DNA of 64,000 nucleotides from Acanthochlamys bracteata (Eukaryota; Streptophyta; Magnoliopsida; Pandanales; Velloziaceae): positions 7,830,495-7,894,494 of the forward strand of contig CM034133.1 in assembly GCA_019914995.1 (NCBI GenBank), in the 5' to 3' direction. The notes under the pieces were generated by a model. It was given only the letters and a program-made list of their open reading frames with translations, was not told the origin of the DNA and ran no database searches. Shown here in pieces: positions 36,841 to 50,600 of the stretch. The position numbers and the translations under genes are program-made. Numbering within the stretch: position 1 is the first letter of the stretch; each line of letters opens with the position of its first letter.

Positions 36841-39726
36841 TAAGTGCGGCTTGTCAATTGTCATTGCTTATAAATTTTTTTATTCTAATTTTTTATATCA
36901 TATTTTTTAATAAATTTTTAAAAATATTTTACAGATTTATTTAAAATTTAAAAATATAAAAATTTTTACGCCGTTAGATTTATTATTACATATTTTTATT
37001 ATTTTTTTAATATAAATAAAATTTATTTTTAAAAGCTTTAAAAATATTTTATTTTATAAAATTCTTTTCAAAAGCAAATATTCTATTAGCCTAATTAAAT
37101 TTATTTGTCTTTTATCATTGATTGTATACTAATCCGGTTAATTCTTAGTTTTTAATCATTCAAAATATGTTTTAGTTATTTGCATAAGCCTGTAAGATGA
37201 GACAATAACAATTGTTTATGAGAAATCTATTTCACACTAAAGATTTATCTACTTCATTGTGGTGAATTGAGTTTTTCACTAAAATTTCTTATAAATACTT
37301 TTTATATTTAATTCACTTTTTAAAATTTATCTTTTACTCATTTAAAAAAAATATTATTTTGTAACAATTACTTCTAAACAAATTATAGTTTGATAGATGT
37401 CTTTTTTCGCATATAAGAAATTACCTTCTTTCTTCCCAACAAGAACTCAAAAAGCAGTGGTCGTTGGGACATTTGGTTTTACTTTTCAACTATTTATTAT
37501 TTTAATTTATTATTAATTTTTTTACATATTTTATAAATTTAAAAAAATATAGCTATAAATAAAATTATATTATTACATATTTTAGTTTCTTTTTAAAAAA
37601 ATATATTTTTAAAAAATTCTCCTTAAATATTGGTCGGTGAAACATAGTAAAGTAAATATTTTCATGCCATATAATTTGAAAACAATAAAATCTTAAGCTA
37701 TCTATTTGAAAATGACTTAACACAGGCACGCGTGAAAAGAAGCAACATCACCTTTTTTTTTTTATTAGTTATTTACATCTCTTATCTCGACGTATTATTT
37801 CGTTATTCAAAAAAAAAAAATTTTTAATCATAAAATTCATGTAAAGCATAAAAAAAATATATAATATTAATTATTTTTTATCTAAACAAATAAATTTATT
37901 TTTCGAAAACTTCTGCTGAAGTTGTTTTTCTAAAACACTTTATTTTAAATAATTTCAAACTACTCCTAAGTTGTAAAAAAATTTAAAAGAAGGCACTTGC
38001 CGAGCTAAAGGCTTTAAATGATTTGTTATGAGTTCTTATAACACATAATTTTTTATAATGAGAAGTTTTTTTTTCGAATTTGAAAAAATAAATTTTACTT
38101 TTTATCTAAAAAAATATAATAATAACATCTATCGATAAAAATTTTTATATATTATAAAATTTTAAATAATCTTTGTAAAATATTATAAAAAAATTATTCA
38201 AAATATAATTAAAAATAAAAAATTACTTTTTTGAAAAATAATACTTAGGAAATACTAAAGGTGTATTCAATCGTCCGCAATTTCAGTTTTTCTGTCAAAA
38301 TTAAAATTTAAAAAATTCATATATTTTATTTACAAAAAAATTAAAAATTTTAATTCTAATTTTATTTATTGCACACATTTCAATATAATTTTATTTTTTA
38401 AATTTTAACTTATTTTTAAAAATAATTAAAACATAAAAACTAAACTAAACTTTTAATATATATTTTATTTTTTATTTATAAAAAAATTCAATTATAAATA
38501 TTTAAAACACACACTAAAGTAATCTCTGTCCGATTTTAGATCTGTGAGGACACCATATCACCATTTCATAAAATATCCGGTCCCCTAACAAAAGGTTACA
38601 AAGGAGACAAGACTAACTTGTAATAGACAGACTTGTCTACTTACTTTTTTGTATGTCCATTGAAAATTTGAATTAAGGGAGAGAGATAAGAGTACAGGGA
38701 AAGATAAGCATTTGGATTCAAGTGATCTTGTTGGCAGCTTCTTTAGAAGCATGCTCTTGTCTTGTGCTGATGCCCTAACAAAATAAAAAGTTGGCCTTTT
38801 GTGCACTTCTTATTTAGAGCTAATTTTAAATCGTATATAATTTCACTTTTGTTTATCAGATTTAAATTCTGAATAATTTATATATTTTAATTACATAAAA
38901 AATTTAGAATTTTTTTTTTATATACAAAATTTTAGTTTCAATTTTTTATTTGCACACTGCTCAATACAATTATATTTTTTAATTTTTAATATATTTCTAA
39001 AAACTTTTAAATATAAATACTGAATTTTATTTTTTATTTTAAAAATTTTTATTTTTTATTTTTTATTTATATAAAATAGATTATAGTTATTTGAAACACG
39101 TATTTAATTTTTTAAAAGAGAGGAGGGAATCCAACTCTTCGCTTGGACAAAAACCAAACAAATAAGAATAAAAAACCCTTTTGAAATATGTGGAATTTAT
39201 TTTGGTTTACTCAGTCATGATTGGATTCATTGTTTTGTGTGTATAGAATATGTTTCAATTGTACTGAATTGATTTTTTTTATCAAATTTGAAGTTCAAAT
39301 TTATTTTTTATGTTTCAATTTAATTATGAATTTATCAATTTTATCTCTAATAAATTTCTCAGTGAACTCAATTTTATGATATTTACTTCTAATCAATCAA
39401 GTAAACTTTTTATGCTTTATTTTATAAATTTATTTTTAAGCCTTATTTTTTATATCACTTTTGGGCAAATAAATGTCTAAAAGCTTATGGTGGAAAGATG
39501 AGTTGGTTGGTATGTGTGTGTAATATTTTATAAGATTTGACGGTGTATAATTTTTATATTTTTTACATTCTACAAAAAATTATAAAAAGAAAATTAGAAT
39601 AAAAATTATTAAAATTCAGTGAAAAACGATGCCTAAATAAGCACTGTTTTGTATTGACTTTATATTTTGGAAGCTGGTGTCCTGCGCCCTAATTTTACAA
39701 TAGATTTTTTATATTCTTCTATAAAA

Positions 39727-39750
39727 TAATAATAATAATAATAATAATAA
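39727..39750. repeat. (AAT)n microsatellite
   Basis: About eight AAT/TAA units in AT-rich DNA. Confidence 0.9.
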
Positions 39751-40744
39751 TTTGACATTTTACAAGGAGCTATTTTAAGTACTTATTTATCTACATTTTA
39801 AACTAACATAATTAATTCATTTTCAACTTTAACTCATTTTTAAAGTAAAATAAACACAAAATCTAAACTAAATTTTTTTAAAATTCACTTTCAAATTTTA
39901 AAATTTTAAAACTAAAATTTTACTTTTAAATTCATTACAAATCATAGTAAAAAGAAAAACGATTTTTATATTAAATTGTTTTCAATTCTGAATTCACTTA
40001 TTATAAGTTATTTAAAAAATAAATTTAATATCAAAATAAATACGTCACAAAACCCAAATTAGTCACATCTAAACAAACATAACATAAAGAAATATTTTAG
40101 TTATACATAAGTGATTTAAAAATAAAATTGAAGTAAAATTAGCATAAGTGAATTTTTTAATTAAATTCTTTTTTGAGATTATACAAATAAATAAATACGT
40201 TTAAAGTATAAGAACTAAAATGAACATTCTCATATGGCACCTATCTTTAGACCTTTTTACAAGACTCATTTTAGTCTCTTGACTTAAAAAGGATGTAATA
40301 TATAGGAACAAAACAGAATAAAAATTAATTAGTCGAGAATAATTGTTCGAAAGATTTATTTAAATATTTAAATTTATTGGTAATCTTAACGACATAACTC
40401 ACTCTAAAATATTAAATTAAAACTTATAAAACTTAAAAGATATATATTGCTATCTTTGTGTCATAATGAACCCGAAGTCATATAAAGTTTGATTGAGCTG
40501 AAAGTTTATCAATATGTTATCAAGTTCTAATTTTTTATATCTAACGGTAGAGATCGTAGTTAAAACTTTATACCGACAAAATAATACTGATATATATGTT
40601 AAGGAGTGATATACATATATTATATACATATACTATTTGTTATATTTTAAGATTCAAAAATCAAAAGTAAGTTTAAAAAAGTTTTAAAATAATTTTGCTG
40701 TAAAATGTATTTTTTTTTTATAAGCACTTTTAAATTTCCTCATT

Positions 40745-41500
40745 AAGGATAGGGGTGGTAATATTTAATCCAATCTAAAATTTTAATCCGAAACTAACTT
40801 ATTTAATTAGGATTAGGGTCAAAAAATTTGACCCATATAAATATATAAGTTGAGTTAGTGTTAAACAAATTTGATCTGATTATTAAATGAGTCGGTCCGA
40901 AATTTATCCACCAATCTGAATTGCCACGTTTTAGAATAACAACTATTTTCTAATTTTTTCTTACAGTATAATAAAATTATAACAATAAAAATCGATAATA
41001 GTAATAGTGTAAGATTATAATTATAATATTATCAAAATTATTACTTTGTATGTATTTTTTAATGACGAATTCGAATTTTGTATAGAGATTTCTATCAAAA
41101 TTTTGTTAAATAGCTATGTTTATCAAAAATTTTATCGAAATTATTAATATGTATTTATAATCATAAAATTTTATTTGTCACCACATATTTTTAAAAAAAA
41201 GAATAAGTTTTTTTTTAACATGTTTGACAAACACTCACAATATTTTTCACCAAAATTATCGTGCATTTACATTCCAACTGATCTTATAATTTTACTAAAA
41301 ATTAGAAATATAGAATTAAAAATTATAATTATTAAGTGGGTCGATCCGAATTTGATTAGATTATTAAATAAGTTAAGTTAGAGTTGATAGTTTGATCCGT
41401 ATAAATCATAAGTTAAATTAGAATTAAATAAATTTGACATAATTATTAAATAGACAAAATCAATCTATCAATTCAAATTGATTCTACTAATTAAGTATGA
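40745..41500. mobile_element. AT-rich element with TAGGGGTGG end (hAT-like), first copy
   Basis: Starts ATAGGGGTGGTAATATTTAA and contains repeated blocks of the type TTTGATCTGATTATTAAATG, CCACCAATCTGAATTGCCAC and a CCGTATAAAT(C/T)(A/T)TAAGTT block near both its ends. A sister copy lies at 62340-63150. AGGGGTGGCAA-type termini are known from plant hAT elements; no transposase is present. Boundaries are approximate. Confidence 0.4.
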
Positions 41501-43069
41501 GTTTGGATGAGCATTCCACAAAAGCGCTTTTCTAAATTTTTCTAATTTTTTCAATAAAATTTTAAATTATTCTACAAAATTTATTTAAAAATTAAAATAA
41601 AAAATTCTATGTTAAAATTTTATTATTACTTATTTTTATTTTTTGTTAAAATAAAAATAAAACTTATTTCTTAAAATTAAATTAAAATATTTTGTAATTT
41701 AAAATTTTTTTATAAACACTCTCAAACAGTTCTTTGCCATTTCTATTTTAATTTTAAAAAGTTAAAATCTTTGCCTTTTCTTAAGTGGTTAGCAGGTCTT
41801 ACCACATGCCTCTGAGCAGAGTCTTGTATAATTAATTCATTGTGGACAAACTAAACCACTGACCCATTCTAATTGTTTTAAACAAAAATTTAGATAAGCT
41901 TATTTTATTATCTACAAATTAAGTTTTTCAAAAAATAAATTTTACATAAGTTTATATATTTAGTTTTGCAAAATTATTTTTATTAATTTCTTTTTTAAAT
42001 TAACTTATTAGAAACTCATTTCCGATTCATTCTTTGTTAAATAAATAATTTCTTATATAGAATCTTACACATCTATTAAATTATGGTTAGATTTAATTAT
42101 ATAATTTTTTTATAAAATTACTACATATAATAGTAACAAAGTATAACAAGGACACAAAGGATCTAAAAATTAATAACGATTAAATCAAGGTGGTTTTCTG
42201 TGTTTGTTTGCAAGTGTTAGATTAAACCTTTTGTGCTTCTGTTTTTTTATAGAATTAGGAGCGTTTGGAATTGTTTATAAAATATAGTTTTTTTAAAATT
42301 TAAAATATTTTTGTTTTTGTTAAAAAATAAATTCTATTTTTTTATTTTTAAAAAAATAATAATAATATATAATAAAAGAATTTTATTACGGAAATTTTTT
42401 TTATATTTTTTAAATTTTTAAATATTTATAAAATATATATTAAAAAATATATAATTAAAATTAAAAATTTTCGTCAGAAAAATGAAAAGCCAAACGAGCT
42501 CATGCATTGACTTTGGTTGATAGTGGTTCTTCTTGTGTTTATTTTAATATTACACTCATTTTTTAAAGTGAGTTTATAGAAATAAGTTTTATGTTTATTT
42601 ATATTAAACGATAAGTTTGAAAGTAAAATTTTAAATTTTAATTCTATAAAGTAAGTGTTTGACGAAAAAATTGAATTAAAAATTTGTATTAATTTTGTTT
42701 TATAAATTTAGACTTAAATTGAGTTTGATAAACCATAAGTTTATAAAACACTCCCTAACTTGCATAAAGTATAAAAAGAATAAGGATATATTTGGCTTGC
42801 TTATAATGATTTATTCTATTTTACTTTTACTTTTCATTTTCTAAAAATTTATCAACAGCGCCTTCAATTTTTAATTTGGAAAATAAATTGCTTCATATAA
42901 TTATTATATATATAATTTTTTAAACTAAAACGTAATTTTTAAAATTATTTTTATTTTAAGTAATCTAATGCGACTCCTAATATGAAAGTGGAATTAAACT
43001 GAAACCGAAAGTGAAAGAAAAGTACATTATACTAAATGGGAAGGGATAGGAGGATTATAATTTTTATGC

Positions 43070-43460
43070 ACATTCCAAGCTCGTTCATTAATGACTATAG
43101 AGACTTTAAAATTTAATATCTATTATTAAATATAAAAAATTATGAGTCGGTAATATGCTGACAAAATTTTATCTAAATCGTACAATTTGATATCTATCCG
43201 ACCACTTGATATGATCATTATGACACAAATAATAAAATTTGACAATATATATAGATATATATATATATATATATATATGTTTTTCTTTACTGATCAATTG
43301 ATCGAATAGAAGTCGATTCATAGTTCGATTAAGATAAAATTTTATTAACATATTAACGATTCATAATTTTTCATATCTAATTATAGAGATTAGATTTGAA
43401 GATCTTTATAGTCAGACACGATCGTAGAATGCGTGGCGGTATGTATAAAAGTTGAAGTGT
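43070..43460. mobile_element. Foldback/MULE-like miniature element with ~160-bp imperfect inverted arms
   Basis: The left arm contains ACTATAGAGACTTTAAAATT, AAAAATTATGAGTCGGTAAT and AAAATTTTATCTAAATCG. The right arm, reverse-complemented, reads ACACTTCAACTTTTATACAT, CTAATCTCTATAATTAGATA, AAAAATTATGAATCGTTAAT and AAAATTTTATCTTAATCG. An AT microsatellite (about 43245-43278) sits between them. Non-coding. Confidence 0.6.
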
Positions 43461-45179
43461 TCCTATGTCTCGTCATACTAAATTTTATATTTTATGTGAC
43501 AATTCACTCTTATTATATAAAGTTTCAAAAATATTTTTAAAATACTCAAAAGTTTTTCAAAATGAATAAAAAGGAAATGATAGCTTTTCTTTTAATTTAA
43601 AACATAATAATTTTATGTCGTTAATATATTATATCTTTAAATTTTTAGTATATTATAAAATACTTCAAGAAAAGAAAAGCTAAAATTTTATTAAAAATTT
43701 GTAGGATTTACATATTTTATAATTATTTTTAAAGTTATATAAATTTTTATAAAAATTTATATTATAAAATTTTACTAATATTTTAATTAAAATATTAAAT
43801 TATTTTTGACAACTGTAAGATAAATTTAAAAACTCTTTATTTTATAGCACTCCCAAAAACACGAAGTCTGAGAGAGTGAGAGCAACTTTACAGGTACGGA
43901 TTTTAATTAAAAAGACTACAATACTATAAAGACAAAATTTAGACAGCAACTTATCCAAATAACCATTTTGGAGCTTTTTTTTTTTTGTTTTGAAGTAAAT
44001 AAATGTCGATATATTTTATGAAAAGAATTTCATCACGTCACTCTCATCTCAGTTTTTAGTTACTTATTTATTTTAATAGTGATACAAAAAATTTATAATA
44101 TACCATCTCATAATAATATCTGAAAATTTGAATAATATAAATTTCTGTAATTGTTTAGTTGTAATGTTTAATTGCATTTGTGATTAATAGTTAATCTTCT
44201 GATTTTCGATTATTTGCAACAAAATTTAGAGGTATATTCATTTACCTTATAATGAAAGAATTTACAGCACGGTTAGAAATCAACTGTGAAATTTTAAGGT
44301 TACTCTACCGTAAGTGATTAGGGAGCGTCTGCATTACTTATTCTAAATATAACTTTTGAAATTTAATTTTATATTTTAAATAATTTTTTATAAATATTTA
44401 AAAATTTTATTTAAAAATTAAAAAAACAAAAATTCTATGCAGTAAAATTTTTATAAATTATATTTTAATTTTTACATAAAAAAATAAAAATATTCTTTAT
44501 TCTAAAAAAATTTTATTAAAATCACCCTCCAAAACGAAAGTTATTTTTACATAATGACGTACTTCTAAATGATTTATTATATTTATTTTCAATATTTAAC
44601 AAATTTATTTTTAAATAATTCATTTTCTAATCAAACTTTTTTAAAATTTTTTTGTTTAAATTTACTTTGAAATAAGTAACAGAAGACCTTAAAATGATAA
44701 TACTCAACCCAAACAATTGTAAAACAACGTTCATGCAAAAAACATTGGTACCAAACTTAGATATCAATCCAATACCAACATTTAATTTCCATATTACTCC
44801 AACAAGGCTGGTTCATCATATCAAAATTTCCTCTTCAAACACATTGCAAATTTGCAACGACAAAATTAAAACCAAAAAAAGAAACTCATGTTATAAAGTT
44901 AAAAGTATACATTATACAAGAACAGAAACTACACAAAATTAACAAAAACAAAAATCAACAACCATGGTTGTACATTTTTTTTCTCTCTAAATTAGAAGCA
45001 GTCACAACAAACATTAACCTGGTTAATTAATTTGATCACCACCACCAAGCATTTTTCTACACTTTTCTTCTTATACAGTGGCACCAACAACACCCACAAC
45101 TACAGCAATCAAACCAACAACGATCAAAGATAAGGGGGAACGAAAAAATAAAAAAAAAAGAAACACAACCCAACAAAGA

Positions 45180-45430
45180 AACTCTTTCATCATCATTCAC
45201 AGGGGAAAAAAAAAGGAAAAGTTAAACTTACCTGTTTGCAATTTTGCAGAGTTCTTTTTCCCACCGACATTATTCTCTGGTTCAATCAAGGTGTCTTGGA
45301 AAATTTTCCTCTGCTAAGGATCAAGATCAGAATCAAAGTCTAAAACTGTTCTGTTTCTGTTTCTGTACGTGTGAGATTGAATGAACAATTCCTAAATTCA
45401 AATTCAAAAGATTTTCAAACTGGTCTTGTG
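45180..45430 (-). other. GID1 3' UTR region with a possible downstream intron donor
   Basis: About 200 nt after the GID1 stop (minus strand) the sequence reads TTGCAAACAG|GTAAGT with the exon end at 45232, a near-consensus donor. If used, GID1 mRNA would carry an intron well downstream of its stop codon. An acceptor is not clear, so this is a possibility only. Confidence 0.3.
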
Positions 45431-47207
45431 TTATTCTTTCGATGCTGAGCTCACAAAGCTTTTAATCTCATCCATGACCTCGTAGAAATGATCTGTATTA
45501 GGAAGGAGGTAGAATCCAACAGTTGCCTTCTCTCTATAAACAAGCTTCACATCTTTCCCTGCTCGCCGGAGTCCGTCAACGTAACCCAGCTGCCAATCTT
45601 GTACCAAATCAAGCCCTGCTACAACTACAAGACTCTTAGTGAACTCTACGTCGTCCAGCTTCTTCGCATTCGGCCCGAACGGATTACAAGCTGGGTGATC
45701 TCGATCAGCACCGTCAGGGAGGAAAGCTTTCCAGTACCAATCACGATCTTGCAATGTAACGAAGTACTTGCCATCGAGACGTTTTTCGGACTCTGTTCTC
45801 TTTTGTCCGCCGAACATTGGGTTGAGTAGTATGTTACCTCGGATGATATGGAGACCGGATTCCGCCGCACGAACTGCGACGTGGTGAGCGATGTTGCCGC
45901 CGGAGCTATCACCGGAGAGAAAGATTCTTGGTTGATTATCGACCCCTGATCTCAACCACGCTTCTGAAGCTGCCCAACAGAGCGCGTCCCAACCGTCGTC
46001 GTAAGCGCAAGGGTATCGGTGCTCCGGTGCTCTCCGGTAGTCAACTGAAATCACAACTGCTGAACACAGAGACACAAATCTTCGGCACAGTGAATCATAG
46101 ATCGCTGTGTTCGCTGATGAGTGAGCGAAACTACCACCGTGGAAGAAGATAATAACAGGGAACGGTTCCGGTGACGGAGCAGGAGGGTTGAAAAGGTTAG
46201 ATATAGTGACGTGGTCGTTTGATGGCCGGTAGATTCGAGCTAAGAGGTTAGTTGAACGGTTGATGATGCGATCGAAAGAGATAACGCCGTTCATCGGTGA
46301 AGAATTCGCCGGAACTTTTCGGTCGAGAAATTCGGCTAAGTGTCGATCGAACGTTCCGTCTGGTCGCCGGAGCATGTTGTATGCTACTTTGAAGTTTGAG
46401 ATCAGTACCCATGTATTCAACGGAACTACCATCTGTTTTAATTTACAAACAATTGTCGTCATCATCAAGCACTGAAATTCAAGAGAACATAAATTAAAGA
46501 AACAACAAAGATTGAAAAGAACAAGTTCCTTGTTTCCTTTTAACCAGTCAGTGGATGAATGAATGAATGAATCTGAGAGCGATTGTTGATTGGGTGGTGG
46601 TTTTTTGTTTTGGTTTGGTTTTTCTGTTATTCATGATTTTGGTTTGCGTGTGGTTCTATTAAGCAGCTATACTAAAGAAGGTTGGTTGAGTGCATTAAGA
46701 AAGAGAGAGAACAAGAACACCCAAATCTGAAGAAGAGAACAAAATAGGAAAAAGAAGAACAATACCAAACTCGAGATTGAAGGGAAACAAACTACACGAG
46801 TTCAAACCCATTAACCATATAACAAGAATAACCATAACTAGCAAAGATCAATCAAGAAAACAAAGAAAAAAATCACTGATTGGGCAGAAAGAAAAAAAAA
46901 AGGTGAAAAAGATTGGGCTATTAATTACTGGAGGAAGAAGAAGGTAAAAAACAAGGATTGGAACAGGAATTCTTTCGGTTTTCTGAAGAAAACTGTTTGG
47001 CCAAAGTGGTTATTTCCAACAGTAGAACTCCGTACTGTATTTTTCTTAGTCTTGCTTCTAATACACAAATTCATTAGTTAGACAGAACAACAACAGCAGC
47101 AGTAGCAAAGAGAGAATACAGCCAGAGAGAATGATGAACAGAGAACACCAAAAGAATAACGAACTAACCTTGCACTCGTTCGTGTTCACTTCGTTGCTTC
47201 CTGCCAT
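45431..47207 (-). CDS. GID1: Gibberellin receptor GID1
   Basis: Nuclear gibberellin receptor: it binds GA, closes an N-terminal lid and recruits DELLA repressors for SCF-mediated degradation. Two exons on the minus strand, 47169-47207 (MAGSNEVNTNECK) and 45431-46432, separated by a 736-bp intron placed after codon 13, the usual GID1 site (CAAG|GTTAGT ... AAACAG|ATGGTA). Length 346 residues, typical for GID1 (344-345 in many species). The lid segment VPLNTWVLISNFK is followed by an alpha/beta-hydrolase (carboxylesterase-like) fold with HGGSFAHSSA (oxyanion HGG, ~111-113), DYRRAPEHRYPCAYDDGW, GDSSGGNIAH (Ser189) and AGLDLVQDWQ (Asp288). At the catalytic His position the sequence reads KATVGFY with Val318, the His loss that marks GID1 as a non-enzymatic receptor. 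The tail reads PNTDHFYEVMDEIKSFV. It looks more like the GID1a/c than the GID1b type, a tentative view. Intact. Confidence 0.97.
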
Positions 47208-47620
47208 GATCGATCACCGGTGAATCGATCAATATCCTTCAGTTCAGCTCTCTTTCTTTTCTTTCTTTCTGTCTTTCTTCTACAAAGAACAGAGATTACC
47301 ACACAAGCTTGTGATAATCTCCATCTCCAATCATCGAAATAAAATCTCAATCAAGAAACAACAACACACTCATAACCCACCCAGTTCTCTGAATCTTTAT
47401 ACCGAATCTTGTAAAGATTGATCTCTAAAACTGCAATCAACAAGAACAGAGATCTTGCAGGAAAAGTTTTGAACAGAAGCAGAAAGAAAGAGAGAGAGTC
47501 AAACAGAACGAGACAGAGAAGAAAATAAAAAAGAGGGAACGGGAAAGAAGAAGAATATAGAAAGAAAGAAGAAGGAAACGAGAGAGACGACAAATTCTGG
47601 GGCGGCCCCAAATGGGGAAA
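47208..47620 (-). promoter_or_regulatory. Pyrimidine-rich GID1 5' leader
   Basis: On the minus strand the 400 bp before the GID1 ATG are strongly CT-rich (many TTTCTTTC and CTTCTTC runs, for example 47240-47280 and 47460-47590). This fits a 5' UTR or core-promoter Y-patch context. A TATATTAT-like sequence at about 47629-47637 could act as TATA. Start site not determined. Confidence 0.35.
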
Positions 47621-47639
47621 AACAATAAAAATAATATAT

Positions 47640-50600
47640 GAATTATGAATTACTAAAAATTGAAAAAGCAAGAAAATAGGCTGCATAGTGTAGGATAGTT
47701 TTGCGCGACAAGCCCTTTAAGATTTAAACAAGCATTATTTAGTCTTTCTGGAAATAGGCTTACTTAATTAACACGTAAGTTATTTAAGAGTGACTTTTAA
47801 CTAATTTTATAACTAATATTTCAAAGTTTTTTATTTATGTAAAAAATAAGTATGCTTTACATGTTTCAAATTACTAAATAAATAAATAATATATATTAAA
47901 CATACCTCAGCGTTTAACTAAATATATAAAAAGTTAATACTTATTACTTCTCTATTTTTCAAAATCTTAAAAATCTATAATATTATAGTAAATAAAATAT
48001 TAAATACGTAAAAAGTAATTTTAAACTTTCCCTAATTCAATCTTTTGACTTTTGAGTGAAATATTAGATGACACCTGTTACGTTATTTTGGGTGAAAGTT
48101 AAAAAAAAAACTACATTTTTATTATTGTATTCAATTTCATTTGACTCCGCTCGCTCTCAACTTTTGTCTTCTTCTTCGTTCTTGTGATCTATGAACGTAG
48201 TCAGAAGGACTTTTGTTTTCACTCATTAACGCACCTAACACCCAATTGTTCTAACTGTTTTTTTTTTTTCAAATTTAATTTTACTGCATGTTTTAAATAT
48301 ACCAAAGGTATATTCTACAGAAGTAAGATTTTAATTTTATTTGAAAGTGTATTTAAAAAAAATGTAACAATTTAAAAATTAATCTAATGAATTTCTCATA
48401 AAATAAAACTATATCAGTTTAATCAATAATTAAAGTATGTGACTTTTTTTAAATTCTAATCTGAAAAAAAATGGAGTTTAGAGATTAGAAATGTGCCCTC
48501 ACCCATTCTTGATCCGTAAATTTAGTGGATCTGATTCGTAATATGAAAACGAGGTTAGTAGTGGGTCCCACTAGTTATAGCTAACTCAACGCCGTTTCAT
48601 CTCGTGGCTGCTGACCGACCGACCAAACCCATGCGCCGTTTCCTTGTGTATTAATTAAAAATTAATCGAAAACTTTTTATTAAAAAAAATAAATGGATCT
48701 GATCGGAGCATGATGATGGGTGGGAAACGAACGGTGGAAAATTGAGATCATTGGTTGACAAAGCACTCACCACCAGCTTGGGATGATGACGTCAGCATAG
48801 AGTTAACTTTAAAAAAAAAATTTGTCTTGTAGTGGAACGGATGTAGATAGAGAGAGATAGAGGGGATATTTAGTGGCTTTTTTGAAGTGATTTATTAAAG
48901 AAATTGAACAAAAACTTTTTAATTTTTAGAAATAACTTATATTTATATAATTAAAATAATAATTAAGTAATAATAAAATTTTATAATGTATTGATATATT
49001 TAAATTTTAAAAGTTTTATATAAATATTTTTATTTATTTGTAAACGTAAATAAAAATTAGAATATAAAATACAAAATAAAAAAACATAAGTAACACCAAA
49101 TATTTCTTCAAAGTGTTTAAAAAAAGAAAATTTTGAATATAATAATTAGAAAATGAATTCTGATTGTTATTTATAAAATAACTAAGTAAACAATATTAAA
49201 TTTTCACGATATAAGCTTTAATATTTTAAATAATCTTATAAAATTTTATTTATAAATATAAAAAACAAATTAGAATAATAATTAGTTGAACTTTACTAAC
49301 AAACGTCCGCAGAATGGAATTGCAAGGAAGGTTTTTGTGGTTGGTTTGATAGATGGATGGAACTAGATTTGACCTTGACTCGTTGCTGCTGCAGCTACCG
49401 TTAACCGTTAACTACTGAGAGATTCTGTTACATGATTGGGTCATTGGACCAAAAAACGCCAACTCAACTAAATCGAAACCAATCTTGTAATGCACTGCAG
49501 CTGCAATTGCAATGTGATTTCACCCCAATTATTTGGGTTCTGAGTTGGCTTCTATGAATCCAACATATAACTTGAGATTTCATTGATTGCACAATAAATG
49601 GATAAGGGTTTTTTTATTATAAAATCCTTCATGTGACTCACTCAATAAGGTCAAAATAATAAATCATGAGAGAAACATGTATGTCAATATCCCATTCTAA
49701 AAAAAAATATATGAGACATTAAGGGTTATTAGTGATGCTTAAAATTACAAAAACTATAGAGTTAAAAACTAAGCTTAATTTTTAACATTGAATTAATAAA
49801 AAGTTATACATAAGAATTGGAAGTAAGAAAAGAAATAAAAAATTATATACAAGTTATTAATAAAAAATTATATCTTTGGGATAATTAGTAGTGTTGCCAG
49901 ACTCGGACCGAACCTCTCGATCGATCAAAAAATCAGTCGATTCGAACTTTAAATTAATTCATACTTGCAAAGAAATTGTTTAAGCAATTGATTGGCCATG
50001 ACATGGGTCGACCCCTCGATTTTCGGATCAATCCGTCGAATCGTCTGCCAAAAGAAGAATGCAGGGCCGAAAAAAAAAAAAAAAAAAAAGTGTGCTTTAC
50101 TAGCAAATTTCGTATCAATGAAATCTGGTTCGGCTTCGGCTATTTTCTTTTGTATCAATGAAATCAATGAAAAAACGTGCCCTTTATTAGCTATTTTCTT
50201 TTTCTAATTTTCATCGAGGTTTTACTCCTCTACGGTCGCTCCGGCTTCGGCTTCGCTTCATCGATTTATCTGCTTCTTTATTTAGCTTTTATTCTTCGGC
50301 TCGTCGATCTTCACTCATTGTTTGCTTCGGCTCGGCTTCATCGAATACGTTGTTCACCTCCATCGATTTCATCGATCCAATGCTGGCTTCATCAAATTCG
50401 TCACCTCTGCTATAATTCTAATGCTCCGGTTCGCTGAATTTTTTTATCGCACTTCTTGCTTGGTTGTTTTATTTTTTCCAACTTTGAGTGTGCTTGAAAG
50501 TGCTTTTGAAAAATATCTTTTTTAAACGAAAATATTTTCATCCTATTTCAAACAATAAACTATATTTTTTTATATAAAAAATAATAAAAATAAATAATAA

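Larger units (their letters stand above)
36840..45300. other. Gene-poor, AT-rich repeat field
   Basis: No gene recognised on either strand. Contains many members of an AT-rich miniature family (about 36850-37080, 37465-37640, 38050-38250, 41500-41740, 42250-42500, 43495-43860, 44330-44550), a pair of similar AT-rich units (38260-38520 and 38830-39115), a TAA microsatellite (39727-39750), an imperfect foldback element (43070-43460) and a TAGGGGTGG-ended repeat (40745-41500). Confidence 0.55.

Noticed and set aside
38585-38806. 73-residue minus-strand ORF in the repeat field
   Set aside because: Single short ORF with no motif, no splice partners found and no homology I recognise.
45488-46475. 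Plus-strand ORFs antisense to GID1
   Set aside because: They mirror the GC-richer GID1 coding strand and have no recognisable domain.
47351-47686. 111- and 62-residue minus-strand ORFs upstream of GID1
   Set aside because: They consist of pyrimidine-rich leader sequence (Phe/Ser/Leu runs) with no domain and overlap the GID1 5' leader.
49949-50525. Several overlapping ORFs with poly-Lys or poly-Phe stretches
   Set aside because: The stretches come from a poly-A tract and TTCGGC repeats. No family recognised; treated as repeat-derived.
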